DNA of 64,000 nucleotides from AP-15 sp963738185 (lineage in GTDB: Bacteria; Pseudomonadota; Alphaproteobacteria; ATCC43930; CGMCC-115725), in NCBI GenBank assembly GCA_963738185.1, contig CAVTVA010000003.1, positions 3,075,490 through 3,139,489 of the forward strand, in the 5' to 3' direction. Every line of letters begins with the position of its first letter. Position 1 is the first letter of the stretch. Position numbers and translations under genes: made by a program. Below, one piece after another: positions 52,625 to 63,003 of this stretch. The notes under the pieces are model-generated. The model did no database searches. It was not told the origin of the DNA and saw only the letters and a program-made list of their open reading frames with translations.

Positions 52625-53569
52625 ATGCGCGAACGAGCGTTTGTCCGCGAGGTGGGCCTGCGCGATGGGTTGCAGAGCATCGCCGAGATCCTGCCGACCG
52701 CGGCGAAGCTGGCCTGGCTCGACGCCGAGCATGCGGCCGGCGTGCGCGAGATCGAGGTCAGCTCGTTCGTGCCGCCCAAATTATTGCCGCAGCTCGCCGA
52801 CGCCGAGGCGGTGGTGCGCCACGCGCTGGGGCTGCCCGGGCTCACCGTGTCGGCGCTGATCCCGAACCTCAAAGGCGCCGAACGCGGTCTGGCGCTGGGC
52901 GTGCACGAGATGAATTTCGTGCTGTCGGTGAGCGAAGGGCACAACCGCGCCAATGTCCGCCGCACCACCACCGAGTCGGTCGAGGATTTCCGCCGGGTGG
53001 TCGCGCTGTGCCATACCGCCCCGGCCGAGACCCGGCCGCGCGTCGCCTGCGGGCTCGCCACCGCCTTTGGCTGCACAATCGAAGGAGATGTTGACGAGGA
53101 GCGGGTGCGGCGCATCGCGGTCGAGGTGGGCGAGGCCGGGGCCGACGCGATCATCCTCGCCGACACGGTCGGATACGGCCAGCCGGCCGCGGTCGAGCGG
53201 GTGTTTCGCCGAGTTATAGCCGATGTCTCGCCGTTGCCGGTCGCCGGCCATTTTCACGATACACGCGGGCTCGGCCTCGCCAATGTTCTGGCGGCGCTGA
53301 ACGCCGGCGCGCGCGCCTTTGACGCCTCGCTCGGAGGATTGGGCGGCTGCCCCTATGCGCCGGGCGCCACCGGCAACATCGTTACCGAGGATTTGGCCTT
53401 TATGCTCGAAGCGATAGGCTTTGACACCGGCATCGACCTCGACCGCCTGGTCAAGGTGCGCGACCTGGTGCACGCCGCCTTGCCCAACGTCGTGCAGCAC
53501 GGCGCCATCGCCAAAGCCGGCCTGCCCAAGAATTTCCACGCAGTCCCGACCGCGCAGGCGGCGGAGTAA
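52625..53569 (+). CDS. HMG-CoA lyase-like protein
   Basis: 314 aa; GGAGGAG lies before the ATG. FVREVGLRDGLQSIAEILPT holds the catalytic R-D pair, EIEVSSFVPPK the substrate Arg-side strand, HFHDTRGLGLANVLAAL the metal H-x-H-like site, and LGGLGGCPYAPGATGNIVTE the Cys loop. HMG-CoA lyase splits HMG-CoA to acetoacetate and acetyl-CoA in leucine breakdown; related hydroxyacyl-CoA lyases are possible. Confidence 0.87.
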   Translation: MRERAFVREVGLRDGLQSIAEILPTAAKLAWLDAEHAAGVREIEVSSFVPPKLLPQLADAEAVVRHALGLPGLTVSALIPNLKGAERGLALGVHEMNFVLSVSEGHNRANVRRTTTESVEDFRRVVALCHTAPAETRPRVACGLATAFGCTIEGDVDEERVRRIAVEVGEAGADAIILADTVGYGQPAAVERVFRRVIADVSPLPVAGHFHDTRGLGLANVLAALNAGARAFDASLGGLGGCPYAPGATGNIVTEDLAFMLEAIGFDTGIDLDRLVKVRDLVHAALPNVVQHGAIAKAGLPKNFHAVPTAQAAE

Positions 53570-53581
53570 GAGCTCGCACAT

Positions 53582-53722
53582 CGTCATTCCGGGGCGGCCC
53601 GCAGGGACGGGCCCGGAACCTAAGCACACCGGCTCGGGTGAGTGGGTTCGATCGATGCCAATATTCCGGCTGCCGTGTTCTGGGGTTCCGGGCTCGCAGC
53701 TCTGCCGCGCCCCGGAATGACG
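53582..53722. repeat. Palindromic intergenic element
   Basis: GTCATTCCGGGGC near the left end is answered by GCCCCGGAATGAC near 53707-53720 on the right, enclosing about 110 bases with a second inverted pair (GGGCCCGGAACC/GGTTCCGGGCTC). It is a REP-like dispersed element of the kind common in alphaproteobacteria. Confidence 0.6.
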
Positions 53723-53755
53723 GACATGGTTGCCGAGCGACGAGGAGGGAAAAGC

Positions 53756-53947
53756 ATGGCCGAGCAGCCGATTTCGCGAGAACGCTTTACGGTTCTGGTC
53801 GAGCGCGCCGGGCTGCGGCTGACCTCGGAGCAGTTTGAGGAATTGCGGCAGGCCTATCCCTATGTCGAGCGCATGCAGCGGAGCGTGCGGCGGGCGCGCG
53901 ACCGGGCGGCCGAGCCGGCGCATATCTTTGTCCACCCGAGAGCGTGA
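53756..53947 (+). CDS. GatC/AtzG-like small partner of the amidase
   Basis: 63 aa; GAGGAGGGAA precedes the ATG. It begins EQPISRERFTVLVERAGLRL, continues SEQFEELRQAYPYVERMQR and ends AEPAHIFVHPRA. Length, helical character, the terminal A-E-P-A-H-x-F and the position 9 bp before an amidase gene resemble GatC-type proteins that wrap around and stabilise GatA/AtzE amidases. It has no catalytic residues itself. The function is inferred. Confidence 0.6.
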   Translation: MAEQPISRERFTVLVERAGLRLTSEQFEELRQAYPYVERMQRSVRRARDRAAEPAHIFVHPRA

Positions 53948-53956
53948 GGAACGGCG

Positions 53957-55375
53957 ATGGACCCGACCCAGCTGACCATTGCCGACGCCAGCCGCGCCAT
54001 CGCCGACGGGAGCCTGTCGCCGGTCGCGCTGACCGAGGCTTATCTCGAACGCATCGCCGCCCTCGACAGCGAGCTGCACAGCTATGTGCTGGTGCTGCGC
54101 GACCAGGCCCTGGCCGCCGCCCGCGAGCGTGCCGCCGGGCGCGGCCATAGCGCCTTGCACGGCATCCCGATCGGGCTCAAGGACATCTACAAGACCCGCG
54201 GCACCCGCACCACGGCGGGCTCGCGGCGCTATCTCGACCATGTGCCAGACGAGGACGCCGAGACCTGGGTGCGGCTACGCGACGCCGGGGCGATCCTGCT
54301 CGGCAAGCAGGAGACCCACGAGTTCGCGATCGGCGGGCCGGATTTCACCCTGCCGTTCGAGCCGGCGCGCAACCCGTGGAACACCGCGCATTACCCGGCC
54401 GGGTCGTCGAGCGGCTCGGCGGTCGCGGTGGCGGCGGGCCTATGCGCGGCGGCGATGGGGTCCGACACCGGCGGCTCGATCCGCGGCCCGGCCGCCTATT
54501 GCGGCATCGTCGGGCTGAAGCCGACCTATGGCCGGGTCAGCCGCCGCGGTGTCTTTCCATTGAGCTACACGCTCGACCATTGCGGCCCGTTGACCCGGAC
54601 CGTCGAGGACTGCGCGATCATGATGCAGGCCTTGGCCGGCTATGATCGGCAGGATCCAGCCTCGGCTGATGTCCCGGTCCCGGATTACCGGGCGGCGCTG
54701 ACGACGCGGCTCGACGGGCTGACGATCGGGGTCGTGCGCCATTTCCATGAGCACGACGCGGTCGCCGATTTCGGCCCCGACAATGCGCCGAGCGCCGTCT
54801 ACACCGCCGCCTTCGACGCCGCCTGCCGGACCCTGGAGAGCCTCGGCGCGCGTCTCGTCGATCTCAAATTGTCGCCGCTCGTTGATTATGCCGACGCCAA
54901 CCGGCTGATCATGCTGGCCGAAGCCTATGCGCTGCACGAAAAGGATTTTCAGGAGCGCCCGCAGGATTTCGGCCATCACATGTTCGCCCGCATCGCGCTC
55001 GGCGCGTTTCTCTCCGCCGCCGATTATGTCGAAGCGGTGCGGCAGCGGCGCGAGCTGTGCCTCGAATTTGCCCGCGCGCTCGAAGGGGTCGATGTCGCGG
55101 TCTCGGCCAACGCCACCGGCCCGGCGCCGCGGATCGACTCGCTGCCGGTGTTCGGGACCTTCGAGCGGGCTTCCTACACCGGCCCCTACAATCTGACCGG
55201 CAGCCCGGCCTTGTCGGTGCCGATTGGCTTCGAAAGCGGGCTGCCGCTCGCCTTTCAGATCGCCGGCAAGCCGTTCGACGAGGCCGGCGTCATGCGCGTC
55301 GGCCACGCCTTCGAGCAGGCGACGGAGTTCCATCGGCGGCGCCCTGCGATCGCCGCGCCGCTTCCCGGCAGTTGA
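53957..55375 (+). CDS. Amidase-signature-family amidase (GatA/AtzE-like)
   Basis: 472 aa. The Ser-cisSer-Lys triad is visible: Lys75 (IGLKD), a cis-Ser near 150 (PAGSSSGSAVAVAAG) and nucleophile Ser174 (GSDTGGSIRGPAAYCG). VGLKPTYGRVSRRGVFPLSY is typical of the family. It hydrolyses an amide, or forms Gln/Asn-tRNA if GatA, but no gatB is adjacent and the sequence is closer to catabolic amidases. It forms a pair with the 63-aa gene upstream. Confidence 0.87.
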   Translation: MDPTQLTIADASRAIADGSLSPVALTEAYLERIAALDSELHSYVLVLRDQALAAARERAAGRGHSALHGIPIGLKDIYKTRGTRTTAGSRRYLDHVPDEDAETWVRLRDAGAILLGKQETHEFAIGGPDFTLPFEPARNPWNTAHYPAGSSSGSAVAVAAGLCAAAMGSDTGGSIRGPAAYCGIVGLKPTYGRVSRRGVFPLSYTLDHCGPLTRTVEDCAIMMQALAGYDRQDPASADVPVPDYRAALTTRLDGLTIGVVRHFHEHDAVADFGPDNAPSAVYTAAFDAACRTLESLGARLVDLKLSPLVDYADANRLIMLAEAYALHEKDFQERPQDFGHHMFARIALGAFLSAADYVEAVRQRRELCLEFARALEGVDVAVSANATGPAPRIDSLPVFGTFERASYTGPYNLTGSPALSVPIGFESGLPLAFQIAGKPFDEAGVMRVGHAFEQATEFHRRRPAIAAPLPGS

Positions 55376-55385
55376 GAGGACGGAA

Positions 55386-56264
55386 ATGCCTGCAACCGGC
55401 TATATCCACCCCGAGTTTTTGATCGACACCGAGACCCTGGAGCGCCGGCTCGGCGACCCTGATCTGCGCGTGTTCGACTGCACGATCCATCTGATCCCCG
55501 ATCCGAAAACGACTTATCAGGTCGTGCCGGGGCGGGCCGATTTCGAACAGGGCCATATCCCGGGCGCGCAATTCGTCGATCTGCAGGCCGATCTGTCGGA
55601 TAACGCCCACCGCTTGCGCTTTATGAAGCCGCCGGCCGCGGCGTTTGCGGCGGCGATGAGCCGGCTCGGGATCGGCGAGGGGGCGCGGGTCGTGTGCTAC
55701 AGCACGACGACGCCGCAATGGGCGACGCGAGTGTGGTGGCTGTTGCGTGTTTTCGGCTTCGATAACGCCGCGGTGCTTGACGGCGGGTGGCAGAAATGGC
55801 GCCGGGAGGGGCGGCCGGTCGAGACCGGGCCGGCGAAGCCTCGCCCGCCGGAGCATTTTGTCGTGCGCGAGGAGCGCCCGCTGATGGTCGGCAAGGAGGA
55901 GGTGCTGCGCGCGGTCGGCGACGGTGCCGTGTGCACTTTGAACGCGCTCTTGCCGGAGCAGCACGCCGGCACCGGCGGCAACCGATATGGCAGGCCCGGT
56001 CGGATCAGGGGCAGCGTCAACCTACCGGCGGCGCGGCTGATCGACCCGGCGACCGGCCAATTTCTTCCGCCGGCCGAGCTGCGCCGGCGTTTCGAGGGCG
56101 TCGGGGCCTTCGACAAGGAGGTCATCACCTATTGCGGCGGCGGCATCGCCGCCAGCGCCGACGCCTTCGCGCTGGTCATGCTCGGCCACGACCGCGTCAA
56201 GCTTTACGACGCCTCGATGAGCGAGTGGGCGACCGACCCGTCGCTGCCGATGGAAACCGGATAG
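55386..56264 (+). CDS. Sulfurtransferase (SseA-like, two rhodanese domains)
   Basis: 292 aa. First rhodanese domain: LRVFDCTIHL, GHIPGAQFVDLQADLSD, CYSTTTPQWATRVWW. Second: LNALLPEQHAGTGG, GRIRGSVNLPAARLID, and ITYCGGGIAASADAFAL with the active Cys. In 3-mercaptopyruvate sulfurtransferases the active loop is C-G-S-G-V-T; here C-G-G-G-I-A, so the sulfur donor is uncertain. It follows the amidase by 10 bp and is likely co-transcribed. Confidence 0.83.
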   Translation: MPATGYIHPEFLIDTETLERRLGDPDLRVFDCTIHLIPDPKTTYQVVPGRADFEQGHIPGAQFVDLQADLSDNAHRLRFMKPPAAAFAAAMSRLGIGEGARVVCYSTTTPQWATRVWWLLRVFGFDNAAVLDGGWQKWRREGRPVETGPAKPRPPEHFVVREERPLMVGKEEVLRAVGDGAVCTLNALLPEQHAGTGGNRYGRPGRIRGSVNLPAARLIDPATGQFLPPAELRRRFEGVGAFDKEVITYCGGGIAASADAFALVMLGHDRVKLYDASMSEWATDPSLPMETG

Positions 56265-56398
56265 GCGCGGGCCGGCTCGGCGCGCCGCGCGGCGAAAATC
56301 GCGTCCCCGTATACATCTTGCAACAATCTTTGTGTTGTAGGGTTGGCTGACGCCGAGCGACAGTGACAGATGTCGCGCTTTTCCGCTTCGAGCCGCCG

Positions 56399-57706
56399 AT
56401 GAGCCAACCAGGTTTCGCCGCCATCGTCCTCGCCGCCGGCAGCGGCACGCGCATGAAATCGGCGCTGCCCAAGGTCATGCATTCGGTCGCCGGCCGGCCG
56501 ATGATCGCGCATCTGCTCGATGCGCTGCGCCCGCTGGCGCCGGCGGCGACCGTTGTCGTGATCGGGCCGTGCATGGAGGCCGTAGCACACCTCGTCGAGC
56601 CGGCGGACAGCGTCGTTCAGGATCCGCCGCTCGGCACCGGCGACGCGGTGCGCGTCGGTCTTGGCGCGCTCGGCGAGCGCCTCGCGCCGCGCGGTGCGAT
56701 CGAGGATGTGCTGGTATTGCTCGGCGACGCCGCGCTGCTGACCACGGACACATTGTCGGCGCTGCTGGCCGAGCGGCGTCGGACCGAGGCGGCGGTGTTG
56801 GTCGCGGCGCTGCGGCCGGACGACCCCGGCGCTTACGGCCGGCTCGTCCTCGCCCCCGACGGCGGGCTAGAGCGTATCGTCGAGGCGGCCGATGCCTCGG
56901 TGCCAGAGCTGGCGATCCCGCTCGTCAATGGCGGCATCATGGCGATTGCCGCGCGGCACGCGGCGGGGCTTGTCGCGGCGCTCGATCGCAACAATGCAAA
57001 GGGCGAATTCTACCTGACCGACATCGTCGCCGTCGCCCGTTGCCGCGGGCTCACATGCCGTGCAATCGAGGTGCCGGTCGATCAGCCGATCGGGATCGAC
57101 AGCCGCGCCGATCTGGCCGCGGCCGAGGCGGTAATGCAGCGCCGGCTGCGCAATGCGGCAATGGCCGGCGGGGTCACCCTGACGGCGCCCGAAACCGTGT
57201 TTCTCAGCGCCGACACCCGGCTCGGGCGCGATGTCGTGATCGAGCCGAACGTCACCTTCGGCCCCGGCGTCACAATCGGCGATGGTGCGCGCATCCGCTC
57301 GTTCTGCCATATCGAGGGTGCGGTGATCGGGCCGGGCGCCATCGTCGGGCCGTTCGCGCGGCTGCGCCCCGGGGCGGTGCTCGAGACCGGGGTGCATGTC
57401 GGCAACTTTGTCGAGATCAAGGAGGCGCGGCTCGGCGCCGGGGCCAAGGCCAGCCACCTTTCCTATATCGGCGACAGCACGGTCGGGGCGGGCGTTAATA
57501 TCGGCGCCGGGACGATCACCTGCAATTACGATGGCGTCAGCAAGCACCGCACCACAATCGGCGAGGGTGCCTTTATCGGCTCGAACACCGCGCTGGTGGC
57601 CCCGGTCACGGTCGGCGCCGGCGCGATTGTCGCCGCCGGCAGCGTCGTCACCCACGACGTCCCGGCCGACGCGCTGACCCTCGGCGCGCGGCCAGCAGGT
57701 CGATAA
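56399..57706 (+). CDS. glmU: Bifunctional GlmU
   Basis: 435 aa from ATG 56399; a GTG 36 bp upstream is in frame. The N-terminal uridyltransferase has IVLAAGSGTRMKSALPKVMH with the signature Arg/Lys, and DPPLGTGDAVR. The C-terminal left-handed beta-helix acetyltransferase has repeats such as GPGVTIGDGARI, YIGDSTVGAGVNIGAGTIT, and CNYDGVSKHRTTIGEGAFIG. It acetylates glucosamine-1-P and makes UDP-GlcNAc. It lies directly upstream of glmS (48 bp). Confidence 0.93.
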   Translation: MSQPGFAAIVLAAGSGTRMKSALPKVMHSVAGRPMIAHLLDALRPLAPAATVVVIGPCMEAVAHLVEPADSVVQDPPLGTGDAVRVGLGALGERLAPRGAIEDVLVLLGDAALLTTDTLSALLAERRRTEAAVLVAALRPDDPGAYGRLVLAPDGGLERIVEAADASVPELAIPLVNGGIMAIAARHAAGLVAALDRNNAKGEFYLTDIVAVARCRGLTCRAIEVPVDQPIGIDSRADLAAAEAVMQRRLRNAAMAGGVTLTAPETVFLSADTRLGRDVVIEPNVTFGPGVTIGDGARIRSFCHIEGAVIGPGAIVGPFARLRPGAVLETGVHVGNFVEIKEARLGAGAKASHLSYIGDSTVGAGVNIGAGTITCNYDGVSKHRTTIGEGAFIGSNTALVAPVTVGAGAIVAAGSVVTHDVPADALTLGARPAGR

Positions 57707-57754
57707 GCCCGGCCGCGCGGCCGAGCTCCGCGCCCGGCTACGGAGGAAACCCTG

Positions 57755-59564
<1,810 letters not shown>

Positions 59565-59578
<14 letters not shown>

Positions 59579-60558
59579 CAGCGCTCTCGGGATCCTCCTC
59601 CGCCATCACCTCGGCAAACAGCGCCCGGTCGATATTGCCGCCCGACTGGATCACTGCGACCCGCTTGCCGGCGAGCCGGTCGCGCTCTCGCAGGGCCGCG
59701 GCCAACGCTGCGGCGCCAGCGCCCTCGGCAGCATTGTGCGTGTCGGCGAACAATACCCGCATCGCCCGGCGGATCTCCGCCTCGGACACGCTGACCACAT
59801 CGGCCGCACCGCGGCGGATCACCTCGACCGCTGCCGCATCGGGGACGCGCACGGCCAAGCCGTCGGCGATCGTGTCGGCGGAATTGGTGCTGATGGGAGT
59901 ACCGGCGGCGAAGGACAGCGCATAGGCGGGCGCCTCCGCAGCGACGACCCCGACGATCTCGGTCGTCAGCCCCAACGCCTCGCGCGCGGCGATCACCCCG
60001 GAAATGCCGCTGCCCTGCCCGATCGGCACAAAGACTACATCGAGGTCGGCGACGGCGCGAAACAGCTCTAGCGCGTAGCTCGCCACCCCGCGCACCACCA
60101 GCGGGTTGTAGGTGCGCACCAGATGTAGCCCGTCGCGCTCGGCCAACCCGATCGCGTGCTCATAGGCGGCTTGGAAATCGTGGCCCTCCTCGATCAGGGT
60201 CGCGCCGAACGCCGCCATCGCCCGGTTCTTCTCGACGCTGTTGCCGTACGGCACCACGACCGTCGCGGCGAGGCCGAGGCGGGAGGCGGCAAAGGCAATG
60301 CTCTGCCCGTGGTTGCCGCGGGTCGCGGTCACGACGCCCTGCAGCTGGGGCTCGCGCGCGCCGGACATGGTCGAGATAGACCAGACCTCCGCGCAATTTG
60401 AACGAGCCGATCGGCGTGTGGTTTTCGTGCTTGACCCACAATTCGGCCCCGACCCGCCGCGACAACAGCGGCCAGCAATATTGCGGGGTCGGCGGCACGA
60501 CGCTGCGCACCAGCGCCGCGGCGGCATCGAGAGCGTCGATCGTGTCGAGAGCGGTCAT
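59565..60558 (-). CDS. Threonine-dehydratase-like PLP enzyme (one frameshift)
   Basis: About 325 aa if repaired. The N-part from ATG 60558 has VVPPTPQYCWPLLSRRVGAE and HTPIGSFKLRGG with the PLP Lys. A shift in the GCGCGC run near 60352-60364 changes frame; the C-part has ATRGNHGQSIAFAASRLGL, VPIGQGSGISGVIAAREALG and QSGGNIDRALFAEV. Fold type II; threonine/serine dehydratase or racemase. It converges on glmS with 14-bp overlap. Confidence 0.8.
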
Positions 60559-60770
60559 CGCCCGGCGGTTTGCACCGATTTCGCGGCCAGGGCAAGCCTA
60601 TGCGGCGCGTCCGGGCCGGTCCAGAGGGCGGGGCCCTCACCTTCATGGGCCTTTGACGCATTTGCTCGGGACGAGTTCGGCCGCCTCGTCGCATCCGGCT
60701 GCAGACGCGCCGTCGAGGGCCGGCATTCGCGGCTCTTGCCCCGGGCTGTGGGCGGGGTCAGCTAGAGGGC

Positions 60771-61583
60771 ATGGTTCTGTCTGATCCGGATTTGGCGGCG
60801 CTCGCGGCCGCAGTGCAGCGTCTGGAACGCCCGGGGTTCGCCGGACGCGTCACGAATCTCGCCGCCAAGCCAGCCGGGCTGGTGGCGCGGGCGTTGCCGG
60901 GGCCGGCCGCGGCCGTGGTCGCCAGGGCGGCTGAGCGAGCAATCGCACGGGCGCTGGACGTCGCGATTTACAGCCTGCGCGGCGGATGGTTTGCGGCGGG
61001 GCGGCTCGGCGGCGGACGGGTGCACTCGGCCTTGGCGTCGGCCTCGGGCGCGGTCGGCGGCGCCTTTGGCCTGGCCGCGCTGGCGATCGAATTGCCGGTC
61101 TCGACAACGATCATGCTGCGCGCCATCGCCGCCATCGCGCAGCAGGAAGGCGAAGATCTGGCCGATCCGCGCACCGCGCTCGCCTGTCTCGAAGTCTTCG
61201 CGCTGGGCGGGCCGGCGACGGCCGATGGGGAAGCCGCGGAGACCGGCTATTTCGCGGTGCGCGCGCTGCTCGCCGGCGGTCTCGGGGAGGCGGCCGCGAT
61301 CGTCGTGGACCGCGGTGCGGCGCATAGCGGGTCGGCGAGCGTCTTGCGCATCCTGGCGCCGATCGTGGCGCGTTTTGGCGCCGTCGTCTCGGAAAAGGCC
61401 GCGGCGCAGGCGGTGGCGGTTGTGGGCGCGGTCGGCGGGGCGGCGGTCAACCTCGCCTTTATCGAGCATTTCCAGGAGTTGGCGCGCGGGCATTTCACGG
61501 TGCGCCGGCTGGAGCGCGTCTATGGCGCCGAATTGGTGCGCGGCCAATACGACCGGCTGAAAATGGCGCTGCCCGCCGCCTGA
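60771..61583 (+). CDS. EcsC-family protein
   Basis: 270 aa; AGAGGGC precedes the ATG. EcsC pattern: ALDVAIYSLRGGWFAAGRLG, GAVGGAFGLAALAIELPVST, TIMLRAIAAIAQQEGEDLAD, ALACLEVFALGG and VNLAFIEHFQELARGHFTVR. Weakly hydrophobic central segments suggest membrane association. The role of EcsC in proteobacteria is unknown. Confidence 0.8.
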   Translation: MVLSDPDLAALAAAVQRLERPGFAGRVTNLAAKPAGLVARALPGPAAAVVARAAERAIARALDVAIYSLRGGWFAAGRLGGGRVHSALASASGAVGGAFGLAALAIELPVSTTIMLRAIAAIAQQEGEDLADPRTALACLEVFALGGPATADGEAAETGYFAVRALLAGGLGEAAAIVVDRGAAHSGSASVLRILAPIVARFGAVVSEKAAAQAVAVVGAVGGAAVNLAFIEHFQELARGHFTVRRLERVYGAELVRGQYDRLKMALPAA

Positions 61584-61704
61584 TGTGCGCAGCATTACGA
61601 CCATCGGCTAAAATCGACTGTCTGCCGCGAGATTAGCGGCGGTTGCGGCCCGCGCCTCCGCCCCCTTATGCTTGCGCGATAACAAACCGCTCAAGAGCGA
61701 AAAA

Positions 61705-62958
61705 ATGGTGAGCCAGACGATTGCCGCCCCGCCGATCGCGAGGGGCGGCGGCTTCAAGGCGATCGGGCTGATCTCGTCCGCTCATTTCGTCGCGCATTTT
61801 CACGGTCTGGTGCTGCCGCCGTTGTTCCCCCTGCTGAAGCGGCACTGGGGCGTCGGCTTTGTCGAGCTCGGTCTGGCGCTCACCGTCTACGCCATTGTCT
61901 CGGCGTTGGCGCAGCTGCCGATGGGCTATCTCGCCGACCGCTTCGGCTCGCGCAAGCTGTTGATCTTCGCACTGTGCCTCGGCGGGTTCGCGCTCGCCTC
62001 GGTCGGCATTGTCGACCGCTATTCCTGGCTCCTGGTGGCGGCCGGGCTGTCAGGTATCGCCAACGCCGTCTATCACCCGGCCGATTACGCGATCCTGTCG
62101 GCGCGGGTCACGCCGCGGCGCATCGGCCGGGCTTTTTCCGTCCACACCTTCGCCGGGGTGCTCGGCAGCGCCGCGGCGCCGATGGCGATGCTGCTGCTGG
62201 CCCCGATGGTGGGATTGCGGGCGGCGCTGATCATGGCCGGTATGATCGGGCCGCTGGTCGCGATCCCGCTGATCTGCGCCCCCACGGTCGAAGGCGACGC
62301 GCTGCGCAAGGCGGCGATGCGCAGAGACGAGCGGAGCGAGCCGAAGCCGGGCCGGGCCGGCACCGTCTTCACCCCGGCGATCCTCGGCATGATGGTGTTT
62401 TTCACCCTGCTCAGTCTCTCGACCAGCGGCATCACCAATTTCTCGGTCCCGGCGCTGATGGGCGCCTACCGCCTGCCGTTCGCCGCGGCCAATTTGGCGC
62501 TGACCGCCTATCTGACGGCGAGCGCGTTTGGCGTGCTCGGCGGCGGCTTTATCGCCGACATTACCCGTCGCCACGGCGAGGTCGCCGCGATCGGCTTTGG
62601 GGTGAACGCAATCCTGGTGCTGCTGATCGGCACGGTCGGCCTCGGCTCGGCCTTGCTGGTGGTGGCGATGGCGTTGGCCGGATTTTTGTCGGGCATGATC
62701 ATGCCGTCGCGAGACATGCTGGTGCGCGCCGCCGCACCCGCCGGGGCGATCGGGCGGGCATTCGGCATCGTCACGATCGGCTTCAGCGTCGGCGGCACGG
62801 TCGGGCCGATGCTGTTCGGCTGGATCATGGACCAAGGCATGCCGCATTGGATTTTCGGCAGCAGCGCCCTATTCATGCTATTGACCGTGATCGCGGCCCT
62901 GATCGGCGACCGGAAATTGAGCCAACGGCGCGCTACAGCACTTGGGTCCGCGGGTTGA
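61705..62958 (+). CDS. MFS transporter (fosmidomycin-resistance-like)
   Basis: 417 aa from ATG 61705. Twelve membrane segments: SSAHFVAHFHGLVLPPLFPL, with S-S-A-H-F near the start as in Fsr-type carriers; LAQLPMGYLADRFGSRKLL is motif A; AVYHPADYAILSARVTPRRI and FAGVLGSAAAPMAMLL follow. The substrate is unknown. Confidence 0.82.
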   Translation: MVSQTIAAPPIARGGGFKAIGLISSAHFVAHFHGLVLPPLFPLLKRHWGVGFVELGLALTVYAIVSALAQLPMGYLADRFGSRKLLIFALCLGGFALASVGIVDRYSWLLVAAGLSGIANAVYHPADYAILSARVTPRRIGRAFSVHTFAGVLGSAAAPMAMLLLAPMVGLRAALIMAGMIGPLVAIPLICAPTVEGDALRKAAMRRDERSEPKPGRAGTVFTPAILGMMVFFTLLSLSTSGITNFSVPALMGAYRLPFAAANLALTAYLTASAFGVLGGGFIADITRRHGEVAAIGFGVNAILVLLIGTVGLGSALLVVAMALAGFLSGMIMPSRDMLVRAAAPAGAIGRAFGIVTIGFSVGGTVGPMLFGWIMDQGMPHWIFGSSALFMLLTVIAALIGDRKLSQRRATALGSAG

Positions 62959-63003
62959 TACATCGGGTGATGTGATCGCGATGCTGCCCTCCTGCGGGTT
63001 CCG

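Noticed and set aside
57707..57754. glmS ribozyme in the glmS leader
   Set aside because: The gap is 48 bases, too short, and such ribozymes are a Gram-positive feature.
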